Positions 1 to 8,094 of a stretch of 64,000 nucleotides of DNA are shown here, piece after piece. A program made the translations under genes and the position numbers. Source of the stretch: Verrucomicrobiaceae bacterium (lineage in GTDB: Bacteria; Verrucomicrobiota; Verrucomicrobiia; Verrucomicrobiales; Verrucomicrobiaceae); the NCBI GenBank assembly GCA_016713245.1, contig JADJPM010000001.1:1488001-1552000 (forward strand), read 5' to 3'. How positions within the stretch are numbered: position 1 is the first letter of the stretch; each line of letters opens with the position of its first letter. A model generated the notes under the pieces. That model saw nothing but the letters and a program-made list of their open reading frames with translations, made no database searches and was not told where the DNA came from.

Positions 1-45
1 GCGGCCGAGGAAGGCACGGCGGGTGTGATTGGCGATGGAGTTCAT
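1..45 (-). CDS. N-terminus of a Tat-exported protein, probably DUF1501 family (partial)
   Basis: Reading leftward from the ATG at 45, the first 15 residues are MNSIANHTRRAFLGR and the frame runs off the window edge. The twin-arginine stretch RRAFLG is a Tat export signal. This opening resembles the start of DUF1501 proteins, which are abundant in Verrucomicrobia and Planctomycetes; a second DUF1501 gene with a similar RRSF motif lies at 19353. Only the leader is visible, so the family is an inference from the signal and the genome type. It could equally be a Gfo/Idh or sulfatase-type protein with a Tat leader. Confidence 0.45.
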   Translation of the reverse strand, partial: MNSIANHTRRAFLGR

Positions 46-81
46 AATGAAGGTTCGATTTGAAACTTGCCTTGGAAACCA

Positions 82-441
82 ATGTCAGCCATCATGTCTG
101 ACATGAAAGCCAAAGCCGCCGTCAAGAAATCAGCCAAGCGTCGCTCACCAGTTCTTGCGGCTGTACGCGGCACGTTCACCGTTCGTGATATGAACCGCCA
201 GCCGCAATCCTTGCTGACTGCCGCGCAGAAGCTGGGGAGGGTGATCATCCGCAGCCGGAGTGGAGGCAATTTTGTGCTCACACCCGAAATTTCGACACCC
301 AACAAGCGGGTGCAGGAGGCTGAAGCATATTGCCAGAGACTGGTTGAAATGAGGGGCAAACTCCGCTCCATGGGCTTCGTGCCGCCGTCGGTCAGCGATT
401 CGGAAAAGATCGCTCGGATGATCGCAGGTGAAGAGCCATGA
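82..441 (+). CDS. Putative antitoxin of a type II toxin-antitoxin pair
   Basis: A small basic protein of about 119 residues, with its stop codon overlapping the ATG of the PIN-domain gene that follows (ATGA at 438). That coupling, the small size and the order antitoxin-then-toxin fit a VapBC-like module. The Lys/Arg-rich N-terminus (about residues 8-16) could bind DNA. The C-terminal helix-rich part (QEAEAYCQRLVEMRGKLRS) could wrap the toxin. I do not recognise a named antitoxin family such as AbrB or Phd. The frame is open further up to a TTG at 67. ATG codons at 82, 94 and 103 are all possible starts, and none has a strong ribosome site. Confidence 0.65.
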   Translation: MSAIMSDMKAKAAVKKSAKRRSPVLAAVRGTFTVRDMNRQPQSLLTAAQKLGRVIIRSRSGGNFVLTPEISTPNKRVQEAEAYCQRLVEMRGKLRSMGFVPPSVSDSEKIARMIAGEEP

Positions 442-890
442 TCTACGCGGACACCAATTTCTTCACCAACTTGCTGTTGGAACTGTCCCACGGCAGTGAG
501 GCCGAACTGCTCACAAGGAGCAATGTCAGTATTCTTCCTGTAACTTGGCTGCTCCGTCTGGAGGTGGTGAATGCCATCCAGCAGTGTGTTTTCATGAGCC
601 GTCATGGTGTCCAAGACCTGCGACTGGCGCCCGAACATGCGACGGTGCTGGAGTCCCATTTTTTGTCGGAGGTTGACTCGGGTATTCGTTATCGTCGCTG
701 TCCCGTGGATGAGTCCAGCGTTGAACATCTTTTCATGGAGATTTCCCACTGCCACACTGCCAAGGAAGGCTTCCGCACCTACGACATCCTCCACGTCTCT
801 TCCGCGTTGGTGCTCGGGTGCGACACGTTTTGGAGCTTTGATGCCAAAGCGAAGAAGCTGGCCAAGCTGGAAGGTCTGAAGGTGAACTGA
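438..890 (+). CDS. PIN-domain ribonuclease toxin (VapC-like)
   Basis: A 150-residue protein starting MIYADTN, the classic first acidic position of PIN domains (Asp5). A conserved Glu lies near residue 42 (LEVVNAI). The C-terminal signature (YDILHVSSALVLGCDTFWSF) carries the later acidic residues that bind the catalytic metal. VapC-type toxins cleave RNA, often initiator tRNA or rRNA, and are held inactive by the upstream partner. The overlapping ATGA junction with the preceding gene implies translational coupling and autoregulation as one operon. Length is normal for the family. Placement near no obvious mobile element gives no hint of when it was acquired. Confidence 0.82.
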   Translation: MIYADTNFFTNLLLELSHGSEAELLTRSNVSILPVTWLLRLEVVNAIQQCVFMSRHGVQDLRLAPEHATVLESHFLSEVDSGIRYRRCPVDESSVEHLFMEISHCHTAKEGFRTYDILHVSSALVLGCDTFWSFDAKAKKLAKLEGLKVN

Positions 891-953
891 GCGCACGGTG
901 GTTGGCGTGGATGGATACGAGATTCTCGATGGGGGAGAAAACGCGGCTTTTCG

Positions 954-970
954 CCCCCGGCTTGCCGGGG
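954..970. other. Perfect GC-rich hairpin after the PIN toxin gene
   Basis: CCCCGG and CCGGGG arms separated by four bases lie about 65 bases after the toxin stop. No T-run follows, so this is at best a weak or Rho-assisted terminator. The rest of the 891-1127 spacer shows only the direct repeat before ahcY. Confidence 0.3.
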
Positions 971-1045
971 AAGACCGTTGTCGCTGCGCCGTGGCGGGGC
1001 TGCGCTCACCCCTGAATGCGTGGAAATCCTCGTTTGACTCGCGGG

Positions 1046-1083
1046 GCATCCTGAAACATATCAACGCATCCTGATACGTTGAT
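1046..1083 (+). promoter_or_regulatory. Direct repeat and inverted repeat upstream of ahcY, candidate operator
   Basis: GCATCCTGA occurs at 1046-1054 and again at 1066-1074, exactly 20 bases apart (about two helix turns). The same stretch contains the inverted pair ATCAACG (1060-1066) and CGTTGAT (1077-1083). It ends about 45 bases before the ahcY start. In several bacteria ahcY and metK are controlled by an ArsR-type regulator (SahR) or by SAH-sensing RNAs. I cannot assign this repeat to a known motif, so the regulatory role is an inference from position and symmetry. Confidence 0.4.
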
Positions 1084-1127
1084 TTGAACCGTTTCAGACC
1101 CTCAACCTGAACCCACCCACGCCCACT

Positions 1128-2531
1128 ATGAGCGACTACAAAGTCAAAGACATCGCCCTCGCCGACTTCGGCCGTAAGGAACTCGACATCGCTGAAAGCG
1201 AAATGCCCGGCCTCATGGCCACCCGCGAGAAATACGGCCCGAAAAAGCCCCTCGCTGGCGTCCGCATCACCGGCTCCCTGCACATGACCATCCAGACCGG
1301 CGTGCTCATCGAGACGCTGAAGGAACTTGGTGCCGATGTCCGCTGGGCCTCCTGCAACATTTTCTCCACCCAGGACCACGCTGCGTCCGCCATCGCCGCC
1401 TCCGGCACGCCCGTCTTTGCCTGGAAGGGCGAAACGCTCGAAGAATACTGGTGGTGCACCTGGCAGGCCATCATGTTCCCCGGCAACAAAGGCCCGCAGC
1501 TCATCGTCGATGATGGCGGCGACGTGACCCTCCTCATCCACAAGGGCTACGAGATGGAAAACGGCGACAAGTGGGTCGAGACCCCCTCTGACAACCACGA
1601 GGTGAAGGTCATCAAAGACCTCCTCAAGGACATCGCCAAGAAGCAGCCCGGCATCTTCCACGAGATCGTGAAGGAACTGAAGGGCGTCTCCGAAGAGACC
1701 ACCACCGGCGTGCATCGCCTCTATGAAATGGCCAAGGCCGGCAAGCTGCTCTTCCCCGCCATCAACGTGAACGACAGCGTCACGAAGTCCAAGTTCGACA
1801 ACCTCTACGGCTGCCGCGAATCCCTCCTCGACGGCATCAAGCGTGCCACCGACGTCATGATCGCCGGCAAAGTCGGCGTCGTCTGCGGCTATGGCGACGT
1901 GGGTAAAGGCTGCGCCTTCGCCCTCCGCGGCATGGGCGCTCAGGTCGTCGTCACCGAAATCGACCCCGTGTGCGCCCTTCAGGCCGCCATGGAAGGCTTC
2001 CGCGTCATGCCCATCGAGGACACCCTCGGCTGGGGCGACATCTACGTCACCACCACCGGCAACAAGGACATCATCCGCCTTGAGCACATGGAGAAGATGA
2101 AGGACCAGGCCATCGTCTGCAACATCGGCCACTTCGACAACGAAATCCAAGTGGACAAGCTCAACGCCCGCACGGACGTGAAGCGCCTCAACATCAAGCC
2201 GCAGGTGGACAAGTACACCTTCCCGGCCGGCAACAGCATCTTCATGCTCGCCGAAGGCCGCCTCGTGAACCTCGGCTGCGCCACCGGCCACCCGAGCTTC
2301 GTGATGAGCAACAGCTTCACCAACCAGTGCCTCGCGCAGATCGACCTCTGGGAAAACAAGGACAAGCGCCCCGTCGGCGTCACCGTCCTGCCGAAGAAGC
2401 TCGACGAAGAAGTCGCCCGTCTCCACCTCGCGAAGATCGGCGTGAAGCTCACCGTCCTCTCTAAAGACCAGGCCGACTACATCGGCGTGCCCGTCGAAGG
2501 CCCCTACAAGACGGATCACTACCGTTATTAA
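1128..2531 (+). CDS. ahcY: Adenosylhomocysteinase (S-adenosylhomocysteine hydrolase)
   Basis: Cytosolic NAD-dependent enzyme that splits S-adenosylhomocysteine into adenosine and homocysteine, relieving product inhibition of methyltransferases. The 467-residue protein has the substrate motif SCNIFSTQDHAA (about residues 77-88), the Rossmann loop GYGDVGKGCA, and the C-terminal YKTDHYRY tail whose Lys and Tyr belong to the NAD site of the neighbouring subunit. It carries the extra segment of about 40 residues (near 145-190, rich in Lys and Glu) seen in most bacterial and plant forms but not in the human enzyme. It stands alone, with a candidate operator upstream and a terminator hairpin downstream. 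No classical ribosome site is visible before the ATG. Confidence 0.97.
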   Translation: MSDYKVKDIALADFGRKELDIAESEMPGLMATREKYGPKKPLAGVRITGSLHMTIQTGVLIETLKELGADVRWASCNIFSTQDHAASAIAASGTPVFAWKGETLEEYWWCTWQAIMFPGNKGPQLIVDDGGDVTLLIHKGYEMENGDKWVETPSDNHEVKVIKDLLKDIAKKQPGIFHEIVKELKGVSEETTTGVHRLYEMAKAGKLLFPAINVNDSVTKSKFDNLYGCRESLLDGIKRATDVMIAGKVGVVCGYGDVGKGCAFALRGMGAQVVVTEIDPVCALQAAMEGFRVMPIEDTLGWGDIYVTTTGNKDIIRLEHMEKMKDQAIVCNIGHFDNEIQVDKLNARTDVKRLNIKPQVDKYTFPAGNSIFMLAEGRLVNLGCATGHPSFVMSNSFTNQCLAQIDLWENKDKRPVGVTVLPKKLDEEVARLHLAKIGVKLTVLSKDQADYIGVPVEGPYKTDHYRY

Positions 2532-2532
2532 T

Positions 2533-2582
2533 GTGGTTCAGCCCTCCGGGCTGATTCAGAGCAGGCCAGAGGCCTGCACCAC
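2533..2582. repeat. Dispersed palindromic repeat, family 1 (intergenic copy)
   Basis: A 50-base unit with complementary ends (GTGGTTCAG at the left, CTGCACCAC at the right) and two internal hairpins (CAGCCCTCCGGGCTG; CAGGCCAGAGGCCTG). A second copy with the same design lies inside a coding gene at 30339-30392. Here it begins one base after the ahcY stop codon, so it may also act in 3' end formation. Confidence 0.75.
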
Positions 2583-2607
2583 ACTACCCATCACCACCCC
2601 CCAAAAC

Positions 2608-2648
2608 CCCAAAGCGCGTCCGGTCGAAAGGCCGGGCGCGTTTTGGCA
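2608..2648 (+). terminator. Rho-independent terminator after ahcY
   Basis: Arms CGCGTCCGG (2615-2623) and CCGGGCGCG (2632-2640) pair around a GAAA-type loop and are followed by TTTT. Its place 80 bases past the ahcY stop and before a gene on the same strand fits a transcription terminator. Confidence 0.7.
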
Positions 2649-2725
2649 TTTGGGGAGGATTTGTGGAAAGATGACTCGCTGTCTCACTAGCTTCCCTCTC
2701 GGGGATGTGGAAAGGGATCACCACC

Positions 2726-3340
2726 ATGCCGGACAGCCTTGTTACTCTCGCGGAGCTTACCGCGCTCATTCGTCACCGACGCTCGATCAAGCCGCAGGAC
2801 CTCGATCCTGCCCGTGAGGTATCGGCGGCGCTGGTGACGGAGCTCATCGAGAATGCCACCTGGGCTCCGAACCATGGTCTCACGGAGCCGTGGAGGTTTC
2901 ATGTGTTTCAAGGCGAGGTGCGGAAGGAACTCGTGAGCATCATGCAGCAAACCTATCGCGAGGTGACACCACCGGCGGAGTTTCGCGAGGATAAGCTGGA
3001 AAAGATCGGCACGAATCCGCTGCTGGCACCGGTCGTCATTGCCTGCGTGATGGAGCGCCGTGGTGGAGCGAAGATCCCGCAGATCGAGGAGGTGGAGGCG
3101 GTGGCCTGTGCGCTGCAAAATCTCATGCTCAGTGCCACGGCGGCGGGTTTGGGTAGTTACTGGTCGTCACCGCCGCTGCTGGAGGGCGATTCGTTTCGCG
3201 AGTTTTTGAAGGTGGGCGCGGAAGATCGCTGCGTGGGCCTCATCTACCTCGGTTGGCCGCGTGAGGGGCTCAAATGGCCGCGCAGTGTGCGGCAGCCGGT
3301 GGCCTCGAAAATCGAATGGAGGGCCACCGCGCATGCTTGA
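2726..3340 (+). CDS. Nitroreductase-family flavoprotein
   Basis: A 204-residue FMN-dependent NAD(P)H oxidoreductase of the nitroreductase fold, closest in outline to the small YdjA-like branch. The FMN-phosphate motif RHRRSIK sits near the N-terminus, ATWAPNHG follows at about residue 48, and the conserved AAGLGSYWSSP segment comes near residue 140. The start at 2726 is chosen because AAAGGGA lies 8-9 bases upstream; an ATG at 2705 is possible but lies ahead of that site. The stop overlaps the start of the next gene by eight bases, so the two are co-translated. The substrate cannot be told from sequence. Confidence 0.85.
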   Translation: MPDSLVTLAELTALIRHRRSIKPQDLDPAREVSAALVTELIENATWAPNHGLTEPWRFHVFQGEVRKELVSIMQQTYREVTPPAEFREDKLEKIGTNPLLAPVVIACVMERRGGAKIPQIEEVEAVACALQNLMLSATAAGLGSYWSSPPLLEGDSFREFLKVGAEDRCVGLIYLGWPREGLKWPRSVRQPVASKIEWRATAHA

Positions 3341-3881
3341 GTGGCTTTCCAGTGTGTGGAGCAGCATGGCTCAGTTTTTCAGCGGTCTGCCTTGGGGCAC
3401 GCTGGGCGTGTGGTCGCTCACGATTTCACTGCTCATCGTGGGCTTGGTGGGAGCCATCGTGCCGTTTCTGCCGGGGCCGCTGCTCATCGTGGCGGCGGGG
3501 ATCATCCATACGCTGCTGCTGCCGGAGAGCGGGATGAGCACCTGGGGCATCGTGTTGTTGATCCTGTGGTTCTGCCTGGCCTATGCGGTGGATTTTTTCA
3601 GCGGCATGATGGGGGCTCGATGGTTCGGAGCGAGCCGCTGGGGCATTGCTGGCGTGTTCATCGGCGGCATCGTGGGCTTGTTTTTTGGTCCGCTCGGTTT
3701 GTTGCTGGGGCCGCTGATCGGCGGCTTTGCGTTTGAGCTGCTGTTTGCAAAGCAGCGGCTTCAACCGGCGATCAAGAGCACCTGGGGCACGCTGCTGGGA
3801 ACGGGCGTGGGCCTCGTGCTGCGGGTGGGCATCTCACTGGCCATGATCGCCACCTTCTTCATCGACGTGCTGTGGTGGTGA
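3333..3881 (+). CDS. DUF456-family integral membrane protein
   Basis: A 182-residue protein with four to five hydrophobic helices. It is dominated by glycine-rich membrane segments such as VGAIVPFLPGPLLIVAAGII and GIVGLFFGPLGLLLGPLIGG, the hallmark of the DUF456 family. The function of the family is unknown; glycine-zipper helices suggest tight packing or oligomers in the inner membrane. GGAGGG at 3318-3323 sets the start at 3333, inside the end of the nitroreductase gene. It ends tail-to-tail, seven bases from the next gene. Confidence 0.8.
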   Translation: MLEWLSSVWSSMAQFFSGLPWGTLGVWSLTISLLIVGLVGAIVPFLPGPLLIVAAGIIHTLLLPESGMSTWGIVLLILWFCLAYAVDFFSGMMGARWFGASRWGIAGVFIGGIVGLFFGPLGLLLGPLIGGFAFELLFAKQRLQPAIKSTWGTLLGTGVGLVLRVGISLAMIATFFIDVLWW

Positions 3882-3887
3882 GCGGGC

Positions 3888-4472
3888 TTACTTTTTCTCC
3901 ACGGGGAGAAATTGCACCGCATCGGCGATGACCACCTTCGTCGGCTCCGTGCCGTCATTCGAGATGCGCACCCATCCGGCGTGGCCTTTTTCAAAGCGGA
4001 AGATGCCGAGCGTGCGAAACAGGTGCGCATGAGGCGGCTCCTCCTGCTGATTGAGGCGCATCGTGGCCTCGCCATCGGCATGGTGAATGGTCACGGGAGT
4101 GTTGGTGGCACGGCGGACATTGTAGCAATGCGCCAGCCGCACCTCATACCAGCCCGCCTGCGGTAGCTCGGGCGTGAAAGTGACCGATTTCGCCCCTTTG
4201 CCCGATTTCATGTCGTGCAGGTAACCGAGTCCCACATAGGGCGGCGTGTGCGTGGAATATTGCCAATCACCCACGAGCTCCGCAGCGGTCTCATCAACGA
4301 CGATGCCAGGGAGCTTCGCCGGATCGGCGACGATGTGTTTCACCATCTCCGGGCGATCCACCTCGCCAGCGGCGTGCGTGTTGGGCAGCGCTTTCGGATG
4401 CGGCGCGAGCTTTTCCCCGGCCAGCGAGGCGGTGACGATCAAAATGGGGAGCAGGAGGCATCGAAGATTCAT
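3888..4472 (-). CDS. Secreted golvesin-like domain protein
   Basis: A 194-residue exported protein: signal peptide MNLRCLLLPILIVTASLAG, then a linker, then a domain resembling the golvesin C-terminal/xanthan-lyase-like beta-sandwich (GWYEVRLAHCYNVRRATNTP, later GWVRISND and VVIADAVQF). This domain is usually fused to FAD oxidoreductases or lyases in PVC bacteria; here it stands alone. It may bind a carbohydrate or a partner protein at the cell surface, which is an inference. The start at the signal peptide (4472) is preferred over the longer upstream frame, which would bury the leader. Confidence 0.75.
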   Translation of the reverse strand: MNLRCLLLPILIVTASLAGEKLAPHPKALPNTHAAGEVDRPEMVKHIVADPAKLPGIVVDETAAELVGDWQYSTHTPPYVGLGYLHDMKSGKGAKSVTFTPELPQAGWYEVRLAHCYNVRRATNTPVTIHHADGEATMRLNQQEEPPHAHLFRTLGIFRFEKGHAGWVRISNDGTEPTKVVIADAVQFLPVEKK

Positions 4473-4552
4473 GGGAGCAGGACTCGAAAACGATTCATTC
4501 CATCCAAAGCGTTCATTGAACAATGCCTTGGTCCGCCCCATCTACGCCGCGC

Positions 4553-5683
4553 ATGAAACGCCGACTTCTTCTCGCCACCGCCCTGTTTGTCACGATTGCC
4601 TCCCTGCACGCTCAGGATGAGGAGGCTCCACCGAGCCTCGTGCGCCGTTTTGAGGGCACCCTGGGCAAGAACCTTGGCATCACGCTCTTTTTCACCGAGC
4701 GGGAGATCAGCGAGAGCGGCTTCCTTTACGATGCGGCCTACCACTATCACAAATCCGGCCTGCCCATCCCGCTCGTGCATGACGCCGAGGCGGAGGGCTT
4801 CCAGTTTCGTGAGATCGCTGGTTACACACCGGAGGGCGAGGAACAGGTCACCGGCCGCTGGAGCATCACGATGGAAGACGACCGCATCACCGGCACCTGG
4901 ACCGCCCCAGATGGCAAAAAGAAGCTGCCCATCGCTTTGAAGGAAAGCTACCCCGCCGGTTCGGTGAAGGTCGAGCGCATGAAGATCGATTTCTCCTACA
5001 TCGAGCAGATCGGCACCACACGTCGTGGCAACCAGATGGATGTCACCTTCCTCCGCGTGCGAGATAAAAAGGCCCAGGCGCTGAACAGCCGCCTCGCCCA
5101 GCTCGCCCGCAACAGCATCGACCCCGATGGCAAGCTCCCGGCCACGCCCGAGGCGCTCACGAAGCACCTTCGCGATCAGGTGCGTGGTGACATGGAAGCG
5201 GATCAAAACTACATCAGCAGCCAGAGCGAGGACTTCCGCGTCTGCATGAATGAAAGCGGCTTCCTGACCGTGGAAAATGCCAGCTACGCCTTCGAAGGAG
5301 GCGCTCATGGCAATCACGGCAGCGGCTATCACACCCTCGAAATCGCCACCGGCAAGGAACTGAAGCTCGCCGACCTCGTGAAGCCCGGCTTTGAAGAAAA
5401 ATGGGCTGCCCTCGGCCGGGCAGAGATCCTCAAAAGCCACGGCCAGAAGCCCGATGCCTCGCTGAAGGAGGCCGGCCTCTTCGACGACAAGCTCGAACTG
5501 AACGAAAACTGGTTCCTCGTGCCCGGCGGCATCGGCTTCTCCTATTCGCCCTATGAAATCGCCGCCTACGCCATGGGCTCCATCGAGTTCATCCTGCCTT
5601 GGAAAGACATCATCGACGACCTGAAACCCGGCACGAAGGTCCACGACATTGCCACGAAACTCGTCGGCAAGGCCAAGGAATAG
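4553..5683 (+). CDS. Secreted DUF3298-like (RsiV/PdaC-type fold) protein
   Basis: A 376-residue protein with signal peptide MKRRLLLATALFVTIASLHA. The C-terminal half carries the DUF3298 pattern: EGGAHGNHG, TLEIATGKELKLADL, and GGIGFSYSPYEIAAYAMG followed by a short PW motif. DUF3298 with its DUF4163 companion occurs in the lysozyme-binding anti-sigma factor RsiV and in the deacetylase PdaC. No catalytic domain is attached here, so a periplasmic binding role is the best guess. The N-terminal third (a short beta-rich region with GRWSITMEDDRITGTWTA) looks like a lipocalin-like half barrel. It is divergent from the golvesin gene, sharing an 80-base spacer. Confidence 0.75.
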   Translation: MKRRLLLATALFVTIASLHAQDEEAPPSLVRRFEGTLGKNLGITLFFTEREISESGFLYDAAYHYHKSGLPIPLVHDAEAEGFQFREIAGYTPEGEEQVTGRWSITMEDDRITGTWTAPDGKKKLPIALKESYPAGSVKVERMKIDFSYIEQIGTTRRGNQMDVTFLRVRDKKAQALNSRLAQLARNSIDPDGKLPATPEALTKHLRDQVRGDMEADQNYISSQSEDFRVCMNESGFLTVENASYAFEGGAHGNHGSGYHTLEIATGKELKLADLVKPGFEEKWAALGRAEILKSHGQKPDASLKEAGLFDDKLELNENWFLVPGGIGFSYSPYEIAAYAMGSIEFILPWKDIIDDLKPGTKVHDIATKLVGKAKE

Positions 5684-5764
5684 CCTGGGCTAGCACGGGG
5701 CCGCCACCATCGAATCCGAGGTTGCCATTTCTCCCTCGTGCCGCATTCTCCGCACCCCCCAACC

Positions 5765-6460
5765 ATGCGCACTCTGGTCATTGGCGACATTCACGGCTGT
5801 TCCACGGCTTTGGACGTACTATTGCGAGAGCTGGCTCCGGGGAAGGAGGATACCCTCGTCACCCTCGGCGACTATGTGGACCGTGGGCCCGACACGAAAG
5901 GCGTCATCCAGCGACTCATCGAACTCGACTCGCAGACGAAACTCGTGCCCATCATGGGCAACCACGAGATCCTCATGCTCGACACCAAAAAGCGAGAGAT
6001 CGACTTCGAGGCCTGGCTAGCCGTCGGGGGCCGCAGCACGATGGAAAGCTATGCCGGAGCTCCCGTTCCAGAGTGGACCGCCGTGCCCAGGACGCACTGG
6101 GAGTTCATGGAAAAGCGCTGCCAGCGCTACTTTGAGACCCCCACGCACATCTTCGCCCACGCCGGTGTGAATGCCGTGCTCCCCCTCGCGGATCAAGGCG
6201 ATGACTGGCTCTTCTGGCGGCGCTTTGATGATGCGCACCCGCACTTTTCCGGCAAGACCGTCATCTGTGGCCACACCGCGCAGAAGAACGGCCTGCCCGC
6301 CATCAAGCCCGGATGCCTCTGCATCGATACCTGGGCCTACGGCGATGGATGGCTCACCGGCACGGATGTGAGCACGGATGTTTTTATCCAGGTCAATCAG
6401 CACGGCCATGTGCGCCGCCTCACCAAGGCGGAAGTGCTCGCCCAGGCCGCCGCCGCCTGA
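5765..6460 (+). CDS. PPP-family metallophosphatase (serine/threonine phosphatase or ApaH-like)
   Basis: A 231-residue calcineurin-like phosphoesterase with the complete PPP signature: GDIHG (residues 7-11), GDYVDRG, GNHE, HAGVN and GHTAQ. These residues bind a dinuclear metal centre. The family covers protein phosphatases such as PrpA/PrpB and the Ap4A hydrolase ApaH, and sequence alone does not separate the two. No signal peptide, so cytosolic. The start at 5765 puts the first beta strand (MRTLVIGDIHG) at the N-terminus as usual. The next gene follows after 20 bases on the same strand. Confidence 0.9.
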   Translation: MRTLVIGDIHGCSTALDVLLRELAPGKEDTLVTLGDYVDRGPDTKGVIQRLIELDSQTKLVPIMGNHEILMLDTKKREIDFEAWLAVGGRSTMESYAGAPVPEWTAVPRTHWEFMEKRCQRYFETPTHIFAHAGVNAVLPLADQGDDWLFWRRFDDAHPHFSGKTVICGHTAQKNGLPAIKPGCLCIDTWAYGDGWLTGTDVSTDVFIQVNQHGHVRRLTKAEVLAQAAAA

Positions 6461-6480
6461 TCTCCGCCCTCCATCTCGAA

Positions 6481-8067
6481 ATGAAACCCGTGCGCTGCCT
6501 CATCGCCGCTGTTGTCTTCGCTGCCTTCTGGTGTGCGGGGGCGTTTGTGCTGATGCCGCGCCTGGAGGCAAAGCTCGCCACCGCCACCCGCGAAGCGCTC
6601 GCCGCGCAGCAGACGCTCGTGAAGCGCCTCGACAAGGTGCAAACCGCCTTCCAGGGCCAGGTCGCCCATCTCACCGGGCAGGTCCGCAGCGTGCAGGACA
6701 AGCTCACCATCGAGGCCGCCGTGCGTGACCACGTCCGCGCCCCCACGATGATCGCCAGCGGCCTCGGCCAGACCTTGAACCCCGTCGCCGCCGTGCGGAA
6801 CGACATCGAAATCGTGCCCTTTCCGCCAGGCTGGATGCTCCTCGCCTCCCACGGAGCCAAAGCCCAGCTCCTCGGCGAGGCCGCCACGGAGTTCGAGGCC
6901 CGCGATCTCGCCCGCAGCATCATGGAAAGCTGGAGCGCCAAAGGTGGCAACGTCAGCGGAGCGCTTCAATCGAACCTCGAAGACCACGACGAGGCCGCCG
7001 ACATCTCTGCCACGCTCGGCGGCCTGCCGGCACCTTCCGCGAATGTCGAGCTACACCTCGCCCGCATCGGCGGCCGCTGGCAGAAGCTGAAGCTCGCCGA
7101 AGCCGATGACGCCCTCCGCGATCAAGCCGCCGCCCTCGGCGTGAAGGAAGACCAGTGGAAAAGAGACATCGCGCCCCTGCTCGCCACGCTTCGCCAGGAC
7201 AACATCTCCGCCACCGAACAGGCCAAGCAAAGCGCCGCGCTCGAAAAGCTCCCGCTCGGCCATCTGTTCATCGCCGTGCGGGATCAGCGCATCCTGCTCC
7301 GTGGCGAAGTGGGCAGCATCGCCATCAAACGTGCCCTTCTTGATGAAGCGCTCGAAGTTTTCCCCGCCCGCCGCATCCACGATGACATCCGAGTGAATGC
7401 CGCGCGGCGTCCCGTGGCCGATTTTGGTCCCTTCACCACCGCGCTGCTACCCGCCAGCGATGCCACGGAGGAAAAAGCCTTTCACCTCGGCATCAGCGGC
7501 CAGGCCTGGCTGCCGCTCGATTGGCGAGGCTCACGCGAGGAACCCTCGTGGAAGGAAAAACTCCTCGAAGGCCTCGATCCCTCCCTCCTCCTCGCGGACA
7601 ACGCCCTGCTCATCGACTTCCTCCAGGGCAGCGATGCCAACATGCCGCCCATCGCCCGCACGCAGCCCGCCTTCATCGTGCTCGCCCTCATCGGCAACAA
7701 AGCCCTGCTCAGCGGCCAGATCGCCGAGCCCGCGCTGCACGCCCAGCTCATCGCCGCCGTGAAGACCGCGTATGCGCCCGGCGTCATCACCGAGGCAGAT
7801 TTCTTCGCCGTGCGCGGTCATTGCCAGCCCTCCGACGAAGTGCTGCACACCGCCAAAAGCCTCCCACCGCGTGGAGCGAAGCCCCAGCTCGCCTTTGCCA
7901 CGCCCGGCGGCACCTGGGAAGTGCGTGAGGTCACGCCCGCCCTCATCGAGCCCGGCGCCCTTGCCAAATCCGGCCTCCTCCCCGAAGACATCCCCGCCAA
8001 CCTCGTCGAGGAAGCCGCCGCCGATACCCTCGAACAACTCCGCGCCCTCCTCCGCCCCAAATCATAA
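6481..8067 (+). CDS. Membrane-anchored protein with BON-like segments, unknown role
   Basis: A 528-residue protein with one N-terminal membrane helix (residues about 6-25), a coiled-coil stretch (about 30-85), and two regions that resemble BON domains (about 260-315, VRDQRILLRGEVGSIAIKRA; and about 385-460, LIGNKALLSGQIAEPALHAQL). BON domains often bind phospholipid or act in the periplasm. I do not recognise the full family. It is followed 27 bases later by another membrane-anchored coiled-coil gene, and the two may act together at the envelope. The C-terminal part is alanine- and proline-rich. Confidence 0.6.
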   Translation: MKPVRCLIAAVVFAAFWCAGAFVLMPRLEAKLATATREALAAQQTLVKRLDKVQTAFQGQVAHLTGQVRSVQDKLTIEAAVRDHVRAPTMIASGLGQTLNPVAAVRNDIEIVPFPPGWMLLASHGAKAQLLGEAATEFEARDLARSIMESWSAKGGNVSGALQSNLEDHDEAADISATLGGLPAPSANVELHLARIGGRWQKLKLAEADDALRDQAAALGVKEDQWKRDIAPLLATLRQDNISATEQAKQSAALEKLPLGHLFIAVRDQRILLRGEVGSIAIKRALLDEALEVFPARRIHDDIRVNAARRPVADFGPFTTALLPASDATEEKAFHLGISGQAWLPLDWRGSREEPSWKEKLLEGLDPSLLLADNALLIDFLQGSDANMPPIARTQPAFIVLALIGNKALLSGQIAEPALHAQLIAAVKTAYAPGVITEADFFAVRGHCQPSDEVLHTAKSLPPRGAKPQLAFATPGGTWEVREVTPALIEPGALAKSGLLPEDIPANLVEEAAADTLEQLRALLRPKS

Positions 8068-8090
8068 GTCATAAATCGTAAGTCATAAAT
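8064..8090. repeat. Short-sequence repeat between two genes
   Basis: ATAAGTCATAAAT and a degenerate second copy (GTAAGTCATAAAT) stand in tandem in the 27-base spacer. It is one of several low-complexity tandem repeats scattered through the window. Confidence 0.6.
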
Positions 8091-8094
8091 TCCC

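Noticed and set aside
42..2519. Very long minus-strand open frame of 825 codons across ahcY
   Set aside because: It is the complement of ahcY, a high-confidence gene. Its translation is low-complexity (Asp/Gly/Val/His-rich) with no domain. In GC-rich DNA antisense frames stay open by chance.
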